NCBI RefSeq assembly: GCF_003668575.1
Contig: NZ_RCVZ01000023.1
Location: 300 to 50,625, forward strand
DNA from: Falsibacillus albus
GTDB taxonomy: Bacteria; Bacillota; Bacilli; Bacillales; DSM-25281
Direction of reading: 5' to 3'
Length of the DNA: 50,326 nt
The notes under the pieces are model-generated. The model was not told the origin of the DNA. It saw only the letters and a program-made list of their open reading frames with translations, and did no database searches. This document shows positions 36,453 to 46,554 of this stretch, piece by piece (position 1 is the stretch's first letter; each line of letters begins with the position of its first letter). The position numbers and the translations under genes were made by a program.

Positions 36453-36563
36453 AATATAATCAGATGTTTTTTAATAAACGTTGCTAACACAACAGTCTTT
36501 GGAAGAACAGCCTTTTAACTTGAACGGCTTCATACATTACCTATGAGAGGAAGTTCACGCACT

Positions 36564-37307
36564 GTGAAAAAAGAGTATGCCTATATTTTAATCACATATA
36601 TTGTCATGCAATTATCGGGAATCGTTGGTTATCCTATAGTTTATAAAATCGGTACAGCCTTCTTCGATGTCAATGATGCGGCAATGAAATCGCTGGCCAA
36701 TGCAATCTGGATCGTCGTCAGCTTTACGATCGCTTTAGTGATTGTGCTGCTCATCCTTCGAAAGACAGAAAAGCATACGAAAATGGATCGGGCCGTCCCC
36801 CTTTCCACAGGCGCTTCAATCCTATGGGCAATCGGCGGCGTATTCCTCGCCTTCATCGCCCAGTCGATCGCCATTAATATCGAAAGGATGCTCGGGATTC
36901 CGATGGGGTCGGAAAATACGAAAAAGATCATATCCATCATTGAAGCGACGCCGATTGTCATTTTGGTGAGCTCGATTTGCGGTCCGATCCTGGAAGAGAT
37001 CATTTTCCGAAAGATCATTTTCGGCAGCCTGTATGAACGGTTTCCATTTTCCGTTTCCGCACTGATCAGCTCGTTGATTTTCGCTTTGGCCCACTTTGAA
37101 CCGATTCATATTATTCTTTACACAGCGATGGGCTTTACTTTTGCTTTTCTTTACGTACGGACAAAACGGATCATTGTGCCGATCTTTGCACATGTCACGA
37201 TGAATACCGTGGTCGTGATCGCGCAATCTGTTTTCAAGGACGATATTGAACGGTTGATGCATGAAGCAGATAAAATGCAAGGATTCATTGGAGGATTTTT
37301 TTCATGA
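36564..37307 (+). CDS. ydiL: CPBP-family intramembrane protease-like protein (YdiL-like)
   Basis: A 247-residue polytopic membrane protein with the three CPBP (ABI, Rce1-like) motifs: EEIIFRKIIFG (glutamate pair and Arg), FALAHFEP and HVTMNTVVV, which would form the intramembrane active site. Seven to eight membrane segments are predicted. I start at a GTG (VKKEYAYILITYIVMQ) with GAGAGGAAG about ten bases upstream; an ATG seven codons earlier lacks a site. Position beside groES and overlap with the next gene match B. subtilis ydiL-ydiK. The substrate is unknown. Confidence 0.87.
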   Translation: MKKEYAYILITYIVMQLSGIVGYPIVYKIGTAFFDVNDAAMKSLANAIWIVVSFTIALVIVLLILRKTEKHTKMDRAVPLSTGASILWAIGGVFLAFIAQSIAINIERMLGIPMGSENTKKIISIIEATPIVILVSSICGPILEEIIFRKIIFGSLYERFPFSVSALISSLIFALAHFEPIHIILYTAMGFTFAFLYVRTKRIIVPIFAHVTMNTVVVIAQSVFKDDIERLMHEADKMQGFIGGFFS

Positions 37308-37507
37308 GACAGTCACCTATGATGTACGGACTTTTTTATTGCTTATTGGGTGCTTTTTTCACCTTTTTCGCGATACAAAATGTCAATGACCATGGCTGGG
37401 GATTTTTCGCCTATGTGTTGATTTTACTGGCGACCTTGGATTTTGGCTCCGGAGTGCGGATGATTTCACTGCATTTCCGCATTAAGAAAAAGAATAGAAA
37501 AAAATAG
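37304..37507 (+). CDS. ydiK: YdiK-like DUF4305 membrane protein
   Basis: A 67-residue protein with two membrane segments and a basic tail (FRIKKKNRKK), matching B. subtilis YdiK in length, layout (MxYGLFYCLLGxxFTF) and position. Its ATG overlaps the stop of the CPBP gene (ATGA), so translation is coupled. Function is unknown; the coupling suggests it works with the CPBP protein. Confidence 0.85.
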   Translation: MRQSPMMYGLFYCLLGAFFTFFAIQNVNDHGWGFFAYVLILLATLDFGSGVRMISLHFRIKKKNRKK

Positions 37508-37533
37508 GACTTCCATGGCGGAAGTCCTTTTAA
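37505..37533 (+). terminator. Intrinsic terminator of ydiK
   Basis: Stem AGGACTTCC (37506-37514) with GGAAGTCCT (37520-37528), followed by TTTTAATT. Confidence 0.88.
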
Positions 37534-37550
37534 TTGGCTAACACGTTCGT

Positions 37551-37680
37551 CCGTTTCTTTCCGCTGCAGGCACTTGCTTTCCGCGGGGAGGGACGGGAGC
37601 CTCCTCGGCTTCGCCTGCGGGGTCTCCCTCTTCCCTCTATTTCCCGCCGGAGTCAAGTGCCTTCCGCTCCAATCCACTGA
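37551..37680. repeat. GC-rich structured repeat, copy C
   Basis: Same orientation as copy B. It contains TTTCCGCGGGGAGGGACGGG, CCTCCTCGGCTTCGCCTGCG and CTTCCGCTCCAATCCACTGA. It lies between convergent ydiK and tatC. The 190 bp between this and copy D hold nothing that I can identify. Confidence 0.8.
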
Positions 37681-37870
37681 ATAATTTCTTTTAGCAACAA
37701 GCATTACGAAAAGGCTATTTTCTTATCACTTTTTTCTAACTGCGGAACGTTCGAGGAAATGACCAATGTAAATATGATCAGTTATTAGCATTTATAACTG
37801 TAAACGATCGCTGAGTTGATTTACCTTCATCATGAAGTCAATTTTTTTTAGGCGGTCAACTTTGTATGTA

Positions 37871-37999
37871 GTTGATTGGAGCGGAGGGCGGCGACTCCAG
37901 CGGGAAAAGCGGGACAGTCGAGACCCTGGACTGAGCGTAGCGAGGGAAGCGGCTCGGCCCCGCCCGCGGAAAGCGTCCGCCCGCAGCGGAAATCAACAC
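37871..37999. repeat. GC-rich structured repeat, copy D (inverted)
   Basis: It starts GTTGATTGGAGCGGAGGGCG and ends CCCGCAGCGGAAATCAACAC, the reverse orientation of copies B and C. Copies C and D therefore form an inverted pair about 190 bp apart. Confidence 0.8.
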
Positions 38000-38027
38000 A
38001 AGCAGATTCTCAATAATTTTTCAAAAA

Positions 38028-38059
38028 ACAAAAAGGCTCCCACGACGGAAGCCCTTTTT
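38028..38059 (-). terminator. Intrinsic terminator after tatC
   Basis: Stem GGCTTCC (minus strand, 38047-38053) with GGGAGCC (38035-38041), flanked by A and T runs, immediately after the tatC stop codon. Confidence 0.8.
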
Positions 38060-38827
38060 TTATAACGGATTGCTTTCATGCTCCTGTTCTTCGAGCATTC
38101 GTTCTGCTTCCATCGCTTTTCGGTAGCCGATCCGGGAAATCCCGATGCTGATCTCATAAAGGATGAGCAGCGGCACGGTCACCATCATATGCGACGCAAG
38201 ATCCGGCGGCGTGATGAAGGCTGCGATGACAAGCAGGACAAAATAGGCGTATTTCCGGATACTTGCCAAAAACATTGGCGTCACGATGCCGAGCCTTGTC
38301 AGGAAAAGCGTTACGACCGGAAGCTGGAACAAGAATCCGAACGGAATCGTGATTTGAAATAAAAACTGAAAATATTCATTGATCCCAATGACCTGATGGA
38401 TTTCCAAGTGACCCGAAAGGTTCATCATGAACTTGATCACGTACGGAAATAAAATGAAATAGGAAAACGACAGCCCTGCCAAGAACAAGAGCACGGAGAC
38501 AGGGATGTAGCTCAACGTCACCTTCCGCTCCCTTTCATAGAGCCCGGGACTGATGAATGCCCATAGCTGAAACAGGATCACCGGGGAAGTAAGTATGATA
38601 GCCAGGAAAAAAATCATTTGCATATAGACTTTGAATGGATCCGTAATCCGGAATGCATTCATGGTCAGTGTTGAAGCTTCATCGGCGTGCTGCAGGAATC
38701 GTATCAACGGCTGTGAAAGAAAGAAGCTGATAATAACCGCAACGAAGAAGAAAACGACCACGATAATCAGCCGTTTTCTCAATTCACCAATATGCTCGAA
38801 TATCGTCATGTCATTTTGTTGACTCAT
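38060..38827 (-). CDS. tatC: Twin-arginine translocase subunit TatC
   Basis: A 255-residue polytopic membrane protein with six predicted helices that recognises twin-arginine signal peptides. Family features are the N terminus TIFEHIGELRKRLIIVVV, FKVYMQMIFFLAII, LWAFISPGLYERERK and the segment with AAFITPPDLASHMMVTVPLL. It lies 15 bp after tatA and the gene neighbours (rex upstream, ydiK beyond) correspond to B. subtilis tatCy, the general Tat pathway pair. Confidence 0.96.
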   Translation of the reverse strand: MSQQNDMTIFEHIGELRKRLIIVVVFFFVAVIISFFLSQPLIRFLQHADEASTLTMNAFRITDPFKVYMQMIFFLAIILTSPVILFQLWAFISPGLYERERKVTLSYIPVSVLLFLAGLSFSYFILFPYVIKFMMNLSGHLEIHQVIGINEYFQFLFQITIPFGFLFQLPVVTLFLTRLGIVTPMFLASIRKYAYFVLLVIAAFITPPDLASHMMVTVPLLILYEISIGISRIGYRKAMEAERMLEEQEHESNPL

Positions 38828-38842
38828 TTGCCAATCATCCTA

Positions 38843-39019
38843 TCATTGCTTAGCGTTTTCTTTATTTGGTTCGTCTTCATCGTCGGCTAAGCCTTTTGTT
38901 GCGTTCTTGAATTCGCGCAATGTATTTCCAGCAGCTTTACCCAATTCAGGCAACTTCTTCGGGCCAAAAATCAGCAATGCTACAAATACGATCACGATCA
39001 TGCTACCTACACCTGCCAT
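38843..39019 (-). CDS. tatA: Twin-arginine translocase subunit TatA
   Basis: A 58-residue protein with one N-terminal membrane helix, the hinge FGPKKLPELGKAAGNTLREF, an amphipathic helix and an acidic tail. It forms the translocation pore with TatC. The start MAGVGSMIVIVFV has AAGGAGG eight bases upstream; an ATG three codons earlier would overlap that site. The size matches TatAy. Confidence 0.95.
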   Translation of the reverse strand: MAGVGSMIVIVFVALLIFGPKKLPELGKAAGNTLREFKNATKGLADDEDEPNKENAKQ

Positions 39020-39068
39020 TGCGCACACCTCCTTATACGATTATCATAACGGAAATTATTTGGAATAG

Positions 39069-39746
39069 CTATTCTGATTTGTCTCCATCTTGTGACAAAT
39101 CTGTTTCATCGGTCGGGTAATGCTTAAGGAAATAAACAAGCGACTGAAGTTCTACGGCCAAGTCGATATGATGGACGCGGATGTGGGAAGGAACATTCAA
39201 TCGAGCCGGCGTGAAATTCAGGATGCCTTTTACATTTGAAACGACAAGCTGGTCTGTGATGCTCTGTGCAACCGGCGCAGGGACAGTCAGAATGGCGACA
39301 TTCACGCCCGCTTCCTTCAGCTTTTCTTCTAAATCATTCAGATTATAGATGGGCACGTCTCCAATCGATGAGCCAATCTTGTCATCATCGATATCAAACG
39401 CCATTTCTATTTTAGTATTGTTATTTTTAAGAAAATTATAGTGTAAAAATGCGGTTCCTAAATTACCTACCCCGATGAGCGCCACTTTCGTCAGCTCATC
39501 CTGGTCCAGCGTCTTTCGGAAGAAAGTCAGGAGGTAATTCACATTATACCCATAACCCTTTTTTCCTAACGCCCCGAAATAGGAAAAATCCCTGCGGATC
39601 GTGGCTGAGTCCACTTTGACGGCTTCGCTCAACTCAGCGGAAGAAACGCGCTGCTTCCCGGAGGAATGCAAATTTTTCAAAAACCTATAATAAAGCGGCA
39701 AACGCTTTGCTGTAGCTTGCGGTATTTTTGTTAGCTCTTGCGTCAT
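39069..39746 (-). CDS. rex: Redox-sensing transcriptional repressor Rex
   Basis: A 225-residue repressor that senses the NADH/NAD ratio and controls fermentation and respiration genes. An N-terminal winged helix ([32 protein letters not shown]) binds DNA. The Rossmann domain has the nucleotide motif [16 protein letters not shown] and the aspartate of [11 protein letters not shown]. The C-terminal domain-swapped helix is also present. It lies between moaC and tatA as in B. subtilis. I found no clear Rex operator in its upstream region. Confidence 0.96.
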   Translation of the reverse strand: MTQELTKIPQATAKRLPLYYRFLKNLHSSGKQRVSSAELSEAVKVDSATIRRDFSYFGALGKKGYGYNVNYLLTFFRKTLDQDELTKVALIGVGNLGTAFLHYNFLKNNNTKIEMAFDIDDDKIGSSIGDVPIYNLNDLEEKLKEAGVNVAILTVPAPVAQSITDQLVVSNVKGILNFTPARLNVPSHIRVHHIDLAVELQSLVYFLKHYPTDETDLSQDGDKSE

Positions 39747-39776
39747 AAATTCATCCCCTAAACAATAAGTCCTTAG

Positions 39777-40265
39777 TTAACCTTCTCTTCTATAATCCGG
39801 GCTGGATACCCCACCCGTCTTTTCTATTAAATAGGTTTGTCCGATCTTCATTCCTTTATCGACTGCCTTGCACATATCATATATGGTCAAAGCCGTGACA
39901 GATGCTGCTGTTAACGCTTCCATTTCTACTCCTGTGCTTCCCTTCGTTTTGACAGAAACAGAGATCAGGAGCTCGTACGTTTCATCCTTCACATCCCATT
40001 CGAACGAAATATCGATTCCTTTCAATGGGATCGGATGGCACATCGGGATGATTTCCCATGTTTTTTTCGCCGCCATGATGCCGGCAACTTGGGCTACGGC
40101 CAGGACATCGCCCTTTTTATTTTGATTGTGCCGGATTTGGTCGTAGACAACAGGATTCACCACGATGCTGGAATGTGCAATGGCTGTGCGGACGGTATCC
40201 GGTTTCGCGCTGACATCCACCATTTTGGCCCTGCCTTCTTCATTAAAATGCGTAAAGTTACTCAT
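39777..40265 (-). CDS. moaC: Cyclic pyranopterin monophosphate synthase MoaC
   Basis: A 162-residue enzyme that converts 3',8-cyclo-GTP to cyclic pyranopterin monophosphate in molybdenum cofactor synthesis. Conserved features are [20 protein letters not shown], the catalytic region [20 protein letters not shown] (His, Lys) and [20 protein letters not shown], with MCKAVDKGM near the C terminus. GAGGAG lies before the ATG. It is divergent from ydiF. No other molybdopterin gene is in the window; moaC stands alone here, as in B. subtilis. Confidence 0.96.
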   Translation of the reverse strand: MSNFTHFNEEGRAKMVDVSAKPDTVRTAIAHSSIVVNPVVYDQIRHNQNKKGDVLAVAQVAGIMAAKKTWEIIPMCHPIPLKGIDISFEWDVKDETYELLISVSVKTKGSTGVEMEALTAASVTALTIYDMCKAVDKGMKIGQTYLIEKTGGVSSPDYRREG

Positions 40266-40410
40266 CGATAAACTCCTCTTCGTACATGATACACTATTTT
40301 CTTCCCATTGTCTGTTAACTTTGAAAGTCTCTCCTGAAAAATGCCGGAATATTGCCGAAATGGTCCGAAATAGGATACACTTACTCTAGCATTGACCTGA
40401 GGTGAAAATA

Positions 40411-42351
40411 ATGATTTTATTGCAAGTTCAACAACTCACAAAATATTTTGGTGCTGAACTTATTTTATCGAATATAAAGCTTGAAGTACAAACTAGAGAC
40501 CGCATTGCACTCGTTGGCCGAAATGGAGCCGGTAAATCCACGCTTCTTAAGATGATTGCCGGACAGCTCTCCTTCGATTCCGGGGACATCATGAAGCCAA
40601 AGGACGTCTCGATCGGTTACTTGGCCCAGAACACAGGACTGGAGTCCAACCTGTCGATTTGGGACGAAATGCTCCTCGTATTCGAAAGTTTGCGTTTGAA
40701 AGAAAGAGAACTGCGCAGACTGGAGCAAAGCATGGCCGATCCCCACATTTATGAAAATCAGGAGCGGTATGAAAAGCTTCTAAAGGAATACGACCAGCTC
40801 CAGATTGAATTCAAGGATCAAGGCGGCTACCAATATGAAGCGGATATCCGCTCCGTCCTGCACGGCTTGAATTTCGCTTCCTTTGACTATGATACGAAAA
40901 TATCCACGCTGAGCGGCGGCCAGAAAACGAGGCTCGCACTCGGGAAGCTTCTTTTGACAAAACCTGATATTCTGATTCTCGATGAACCGACCAACCATCT
41001 CGACATCGAAACGTTATCATGGCTCGAGCAGTATTTGCAAGGTTATGACGGAGCTGTGCTGATTGTCTCCCATGACCGCTATTTCCTTGATAAAGTCGTG
41101 AACCAAGTATATGAAGTTTCTCGAAAAAAAGTAGGTAAATACGTCGGTAATTACAGCGACTATCTTTCATTGAAGGCAGAAGAATATGAACGCGATATGA
41201 AGCAGTATGAGAAGCAGCAGGAAGAAGTCGCAAAACTGCAGGATTTCATCCAGCGCAACCTCGCCCGCGCCTCCACGACAAAAAGGGCGCAAAGCAGGCG
41301 AAAGAAGCTGGAAAAAATGGACTTGATGGACCGTCCATTGGGAGATGAGAAGTCCGCTACCTTCTCATTTGATATTGAACGGCAAAGCGGCAATGAAGTG
41401 CTGCAAATCAACGATGCGTCCATCGGCTATCAAAAAGAGGCCGTCTCCCATCAAGTCGATATGAGAATCACAAAAGGCGAGAGCATCGCGCTTGTCGGAC
41501 CGAACGGAATCGGCAAATCCACTTTGTTGAAAAGCATCGTTGGGAAGCTTCCGCTGATCGATGGTGAATTGCGGCTTGGGACAAACGTCTCCATCGGCTA
41601 TTATGACCAGGAGCAAGCTGAACTTTCTTCCAAAAAGACCGTCCTTCAAGAGCTGTGGGATGATTATCCCGGACATACAGAAAAAGAAATCCGGACGGTA
41701 CTTGGAAACTTTTTGTTTTCCGGAGATGATGTGCTAAAACCGGTCACTGCCTTAAGCGGCGGTGAAAAAGCACGACTTGCACTCGCGAAGCTGATGATGC
41801 AGAAAGCCAACTTTCTTATATTGGACGAGCCTACCAACCATCTCGACTTGGACAGCAAGGAAGTGCTCGAGAATTCACTGATCGATTATCCAGGGACGAT
41901 TCTGTTCGTTTCCCATGACCGCTACTTTATCAATCGGATCGCGACGAAAGTGGTGGAGCTTTCCAAAGATGGCGCCAATGAATATTTGGGCGACTACGAT
42001 TATTACGTAGAGAAAAAGCAGGAAATGCAGGAACTGGCTGAATGGGATTCAAGAGAAAAGAATGGAAAGACGCCTGAAAAAGAACAAAGCTCAGACAAGT
42101 CTGCGTTCTTTAAAGATAAAGAAGCTAAAAAAGTAGAGCGTCAGCGAAAAAGAAGAATCGAAGAGATCGAGCAGAAAATTGAGGAATTGGAACAGACTGT
42201 CGCAGAAAATGAAAAGCTTTTATGCGAACCTGATATTTTTCAGGATCACGAAAAGGTATTGAAGTATAATGAAGCCATCCAAGCGGCTAAAAGCGAAATA
42301 GAATTATTGATGGAGGAATGGACAGAGCTGGAAGAGCTTCTCCATTCTTGA
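40411..42351 (+). CDS. ydiF: ABC-F ATPase YdiF (Uup-like)
   Basis: A 646-residue ABC-F protein on the plus strand. ABC domain 1 has ALVGRNGAGKSTLLKM, signature LSGGQKTRLALGK and ILILDEPTNHLD. Domain 2 has ALVGPNGIGKSTLLKS, signature LSGGEKARLALAK and FLILDEPTNHLD. The interdomain linker (about 240-330) is charged, and the C-terminal coiled coil (about 560-646) is rich in Glu and Lys. The start at ATG 40411 has GAGGTGA five bases upstream; a GTG three codons earlier lies inside that site. Like other housekeeping ABC-F proteins it probably acts on the ribosome. Confidence 0.93.
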   Translation: MILLQVQQLTKYFGAELILSNIKLEVQTRDRIALVGRNGAGKSTLLKMIAGQLSFDSGDIMKPKDVSIGYLAQNTGLESNLSIWDEMLLVFESLRLKERELRRLEQSMADPHIYENQERYEKLLKEYDQLQIEFKDQGGYQYEADIRSVLHGLNFASFDYDTKISTLSGGQKTRLALGKLLLTKPDILILDEPTNHLDIETLSWLEQYLQGYDGAVLIVSHDRYFLDKVVNQVYEVSRKKVGKYVGNYSDYLSLKAEEYERDMKQYEKQQEEVAKLQDFIQRNLARASTTKRAQSRRKKLEKMDLMDRPLGDEKSATFSFDIERQSGNEVLQINDASIGYQKEAVSHQVDMRITKGESIALVGPNGIGKSTLLKSIVGKLPLIDGELRLGTNVSIGYYDQEQAELSSKKTVLQELWDDYPGHTEKEIRTVLGNFLFSGDDVLKPVTALSGGEKARLALAKLMMQKANFLILDEPTNHLDLDSKEVLENSLIDYPGTILFVSHDRYFINRIATKVVELSKDGANEYLGDYDYYVEKKQEMQELAEWDSREKNGKTPEKEQSSDKSAFFKDKEAKKVERQRKRRIEEIEQKIEELEQTVAENEKLLCEPDIFQDHEKVLKYNEAIQAAKSEIELLMEEWTELEELLHS

Positions 42352-42360
42352 CAGATTTGT

Positions 42361-42396
42361 GGATGACTGGCCCATGAAATGGCCGGTCATCCTATT
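42361..42396 (+). terminator. Intrinsic terminator of ydiF
   Basis: Stem GGATGACTGGCC (42361-42372) with GGCCGGTCATCC (42381-42392), then TATTTTATTC. It directly abuts the DnaA-box cluster. Confidence 0.9.
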
Positions 42397-42599
42397 TTAT
42401 TCACACATTATCCCAAACTTATCCACAGTTATATACACATCCCCAATCTATTTTATCGTTGATCCACAGAGTTTTTCCACATTATCCACAAAAATAACTC
42501 CATTTATCCACAATTGTACACAAGTAATTTGTTGTTTTGCTCTTGGCTTTTACACATATACTTACAACTTATCTACAAGTTATTCACAGCCTGTGCACA
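42397..42599 (+). promoter_or_regulatory. DnaA-box cluster
   Basis: Five exact matches to TTATNCACA, all in the plus direction, start at 42397, 42419, 42482, 42504 and 42580. One-mismatch boxes in the same direction start at 42431, 42460, 42473, 42514, 42548 and 42569, and a two-mismatch box at 42591. Several starts are 11 or 22 bp apart. From memory, the B. subtilis gcp-ydiF intergenic region is one of the DnaA-box clusters that bind DnaA outside oriC and restrain replication initiation; this is the corresponding site. It is not an origin: there is no dnaA gene or obvious unwinding element. Confidence 0.9.
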
Positions 42600-42619
42600 A
42601 AAACAAATGTTCTCTTATT

Positions 42620-42653
42620 GTAAAAAAAACTGCCCCGGCTATTGGGACAGTTG
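42620..42653 (-). terminator. Intrinsic terminator of the met operon
   Basis: Stem AACTGTCCC with GGGGCAGTT on the minus strand followed by eight T, immediately after the hom stop codon. Confidence 0.9.
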
Positions 42654-42658
42654 TCTTA

Positions 42659-43681
42659 TTAGTAAGGACTTGCTCTTTTGGCAATGCTCCTTGCCGAGGC
42701 ATATACGGTTTCTTCCTTTTCCTTTTGTCCGAACAAAAGGGCCACATCCTGTAAAATCGCACTGGCTGTCGGCAGCCCACCGGCTCCCGGTCCTTTCAGA
42801 AGTAGATTTCCTAATAGATCCGTTTGGATATTCACAGCATTATCCACATCCTCCACCGCGTATAGTGGGTGTTCACTATCGAGCAGGACCGGCTTCACAC
42901 TTGCTTTGATGGTTTCTGATTCATCCCTCTCAACAGCAGCGATCAATTTTATTCGTTTATTGACCTCCTGTGCCTTGAGGATATTTTCGATCGTTACTTC
43001 ATCAATCCCCGTACATTCCGTCTGTTCCCAATCCGGCTGGCCGCCAAATACGAGGTCACTTAAGATCATGATTTTATAAAAGCTGTCCCTTCCCAAAATG
43101 TCATTGGAAGGGTCTGCTTCTGCATACCCTTTTTCCTGCGCACGCTGCAGCGTTTCTTCGAATGATGTCTGCTCCTTTCGCATCGTACTTAAAATGAAAT
43201 TGGAGGTCCCATTCAAGATCCCTTCGATTTTATTGATGCGATTGGCATGCAGTAATCGGCTGATGACGCCGATGACTGGAATACCGCCAGCGACGGCAGC
43301 CTCATAGCTGAAGCTCACATCATTCTTTTCACTGATTCGCTTTAGCTCACTTCCTTTATGCGCCACCATTTCTTTATTGGCTGTTACCACGGGGATGCCT
43401 TTTTGCAAAAATGCTTTATTGTATGTGAAGGCAGGCTCACAGCCGACGATGGCTTCAATGACCAAATCCAACTGAGGAATCTTCAACAGATCGCTAAAGT
43501 TGGAGGTTACGAGGATATCCTGGTCAATCGGCCTGATCTTATGTTCATCTTTTACTAATACACCTTTGATTTCAATGTCTGTTCCCAAAAGCTCCTTTAA
43601 TTCTTTTCGATGGGTATGGATCGTTTGATAAACTCCCTGGCCCACCGTCCCAAACCCCAATAGGACCGCATTAATCGTCAT
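42659..43681 (-). CDS. hom: Homoserine dehydrogenase, short form without ACT domain
   Basis: Reduces aspartate semialdehyde to homoserine, the branch point to methionine and threonine. The 340-residue protein has the NAD(P) motif VLLGFGTVGQGVYQTI, the catalytic region TANKEMVAHKGSELKR, AVAGGIPVIGVIS and GILNGTSNFILSTM, then GYAEADPSNDILGRDSFYKI. It ends soon after the catalytic domain. B. subtilis Hom has about 433 residues with a C-terminal ACT domain, which is absent here. The start MTINAVLLGFG has AAGGAGG upstream and overlaps metX by 11 bp. Being under a SAM riboswitch with metX and metY, it probably supplies homoserine for methionine. Confidence 0.95.
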   Translation of the reverse strand: MTINAVLLGFGTVGQGVYQTIHTHRKELKELLGTDIEIKGVLVKDEHKIRPIDQDILVTSNFSDLLKIPQLDLVIEAIVGCEPAFTYNKAFLQKGIPVVTANKEMVAHKGSELKRISEKNDVSFSYEAAVAGGIPVIGVISRLLHANRINKIEGILNGTSNFILSTMRKEQTSFEETLQRAQEKGYAEADPSNDILGRDSFYKIMILSDLVFGGQPDWEQTECTGIDEVTIENILKAQEVNKRIKLIAAVERDESETIKASVKPVLLDSEHPLYAVEDVDNAVNIQTDLLGNLLLKGPGAGGLPTASAILQDVALLFGQKEKEETVYASARSIAKRASPY

Positions 43682-44747
43682 ATAATCCCTCCTTGATGAT
43701 GGATCCCCATTTCTCAAATTCAACTAAAAAACCATCGTGCCCATATGTTGTATCGACTTCATGGAACGAAGCGGATGGCAGCGCTTCTGCCATTTCCTTC
43801 ATCATCTCGGGCGGATAAAGAAGGTCGCCCTTGTATCCAATTACAGTCACATCGGCTTTGATATGCTTCAGCACTTCCTTCCACCCGCCTCGTCTTCTTC
43901 CGATATCGTGGCTATCCATGGCTTTCAGCAAATATAAATAGCTATTCGCATCAAAGCGTTTAGTCAGCTTTTCGCCTTGATAGTGGAGGTAGCTTTCCAC
44001 ATCAAAGTCTTTTCCGTTATGCGTTGTGCCTTCTTCCTTCTTCACTCTGTTGAATCGATCGTTAAACGATGCCGAGGTCCTGTAGGTAACCATCCCGACC
44101 ATTCTTGCCGTACTCAGGCCATCACGCGGAGGTTCGCTTGGATCATAATTTCCGCCCTGCCATAAAGGATCATTAATAATTGCCTTCCTGCCAATTGCAT
44201 TAAAGGCAATACCATAATCGGAGAGAAACGGCGTGACTGCCAGCGGGAACAAATGACGGACAAAATCCGGGTACATGATGCCAAGCTCCAGTACTTGCAT
44301 ACCGCCGAGTGAACCACCGATTGCAGCATGTATTTGATGGATGCCGAGCTCCTTCAATGCGGCGTGATGAACCTTGGCCATATCCCTGATCGTAATGAAT
44401 GGAAAATCGGTGCGGTATGACTCTTGGGTCCGGGGATCGATGCTCGTCGGCCCTGTCGTTCCGTGGCAACCGCCCAGCACATTCATGCTGATGACCTGCC
44501 ATTCTTGAAGATCGATTGTCTTTTGTTCACCGATTAAGCCAGACCACCATCCTGGATCGCCCCCTTTTCCTGCAGCATGCTGATTGCCGGTCAACGCATG
44601 GCATACAAGGATGACCGGTCGATTTAGGTTTCCCGCACGCTCATAAGCAACTTTAATATCTTCCAGAATGTCTCCGGATTCCAACTGAATTGCTTCCAAG
44701 CTGACTTGGCCGCTCTCTACTTCATGATCGAGACTAAATAATTCCAT
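43671..44747 (-). CDS. metX: Homoserine O-acetyltransferase
   Basis: A 358-residue alpha/beta-hydrolase that transfers an acetyl group from acetyl-CoA to homoserine. Motifs are VCHALTGNQHAAG, NVLGGCHGTTGPTSIDP, the nucleophile elbow IGGSLGGMQVLELG, the AVTPFLSDYGIAFN region, and the catalytic Asp (YKGDLLYPPEMM) and His (TTYGHDGFLVEF). All three triad residues are present. The MetX family uses acetyl or succinyl donors; the Bacillaceae context and a partner MetY favour acetyl. It lies between metY and hom. Confidence 0.94.
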   Translation of the reverse strand: MELFSLDHEVESGQVSLEAIQLESGDILEDIKVAYERAGNLNRPVILVCHALTGNQHAAGKGGDPGWWSGLIGEQKTIDLQEWQVISMNVLGGCHGTTGPTSIDPRTQESYRTDFPFITIRDMAKVHHAALKELGIHQIHAAIGGSLGGMQVLELGIMYPDFVRHLFPLAVTPFLSDYGIAFNAIGRKAIINDPLWQGGNYDPSEPPRDGLSTARMVGMVTYRTSASFNDRFNRVKKEEGTTHNGKDFDVESYLHYQGEKLTKRFDANSYLYLLKAMDSHDIGRRRGGWKEVLKHIKADVTVIGYKGDLLYPPEMMKEMAEALPSASFHEVDTTYGHDGFLVEFEKWGSIIKEGLYDD

Positions 44748-44802
44748 CCTACCCCATCCTTTTGGAACGAGATTCGCAATGCTTTTGCTTTTTCCATTTT
44801 CT

Positions 44803-46155
<1,353 letters not shown>

Positions 46156-46163
46156 TTATTCAA

Positions 46164-46329
46164 ATAAAAAAACCCTCTTCGATAAGAAGAGGGTCATTAT
46201 ATGTACATGCTACCTCCTCTTATCTTTCAGGAATACACCTGCAGGAATTAGCACCTTTTCAAACCAATGAACGGTCTGAAGGTTGCCGAGGTATCATAGG
46301 GCCAGCCCCTCCACCTCTCTGGATAAGAG
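46164..46329 (-). promoter_or_regulatory. SAM-I riboswitch (S-box) with terminator
   Basis: The aptamer occupies 46217-46329 on the minus strand. P1 is formed by CTCTTATC and GATAAGAG. Conserved core elements are AGAGAGGTGGAGGG, CTGGCCCTATGA, CGGCAACC, AAGGTGCTAATTCC and CCTGAAAGATAAGAG. A terminator (ACCCTCTT with AAGAGGGT, 46172-46194) and seven T follow. High SAM should stop transcription of metY-metX-hom. Confidence 0.97.
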
Positions 46330-46554
46330 ATATTGCTATTCAGTTTTCGTTTCGTTATCAAACACAATAACAAGGCGAATTGAAAAAGTCAACGATTTTT
46401 TTAATAATTATGAATCGTTTAATATTTATCCTATTGTATGACCAGCTAGTGAAATTGATGCAAAAAAAATTTATAAATGGTGACTGCAGGGAATAGTTGA
46501 CGGGGCTGGCGAACTTGTATTGATTGTGGAATAAGAAATATTAATCAAATTGCA

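Noticed and set aside
42397-42599. Chromosome replication origin
   Set aside because: The DnaA boxes are all in one direction, dnaA and dnaN are absent, and no AT-rich unwinding region with DnaA-trio-like sequence is evident. A titration cluster is a better reading.
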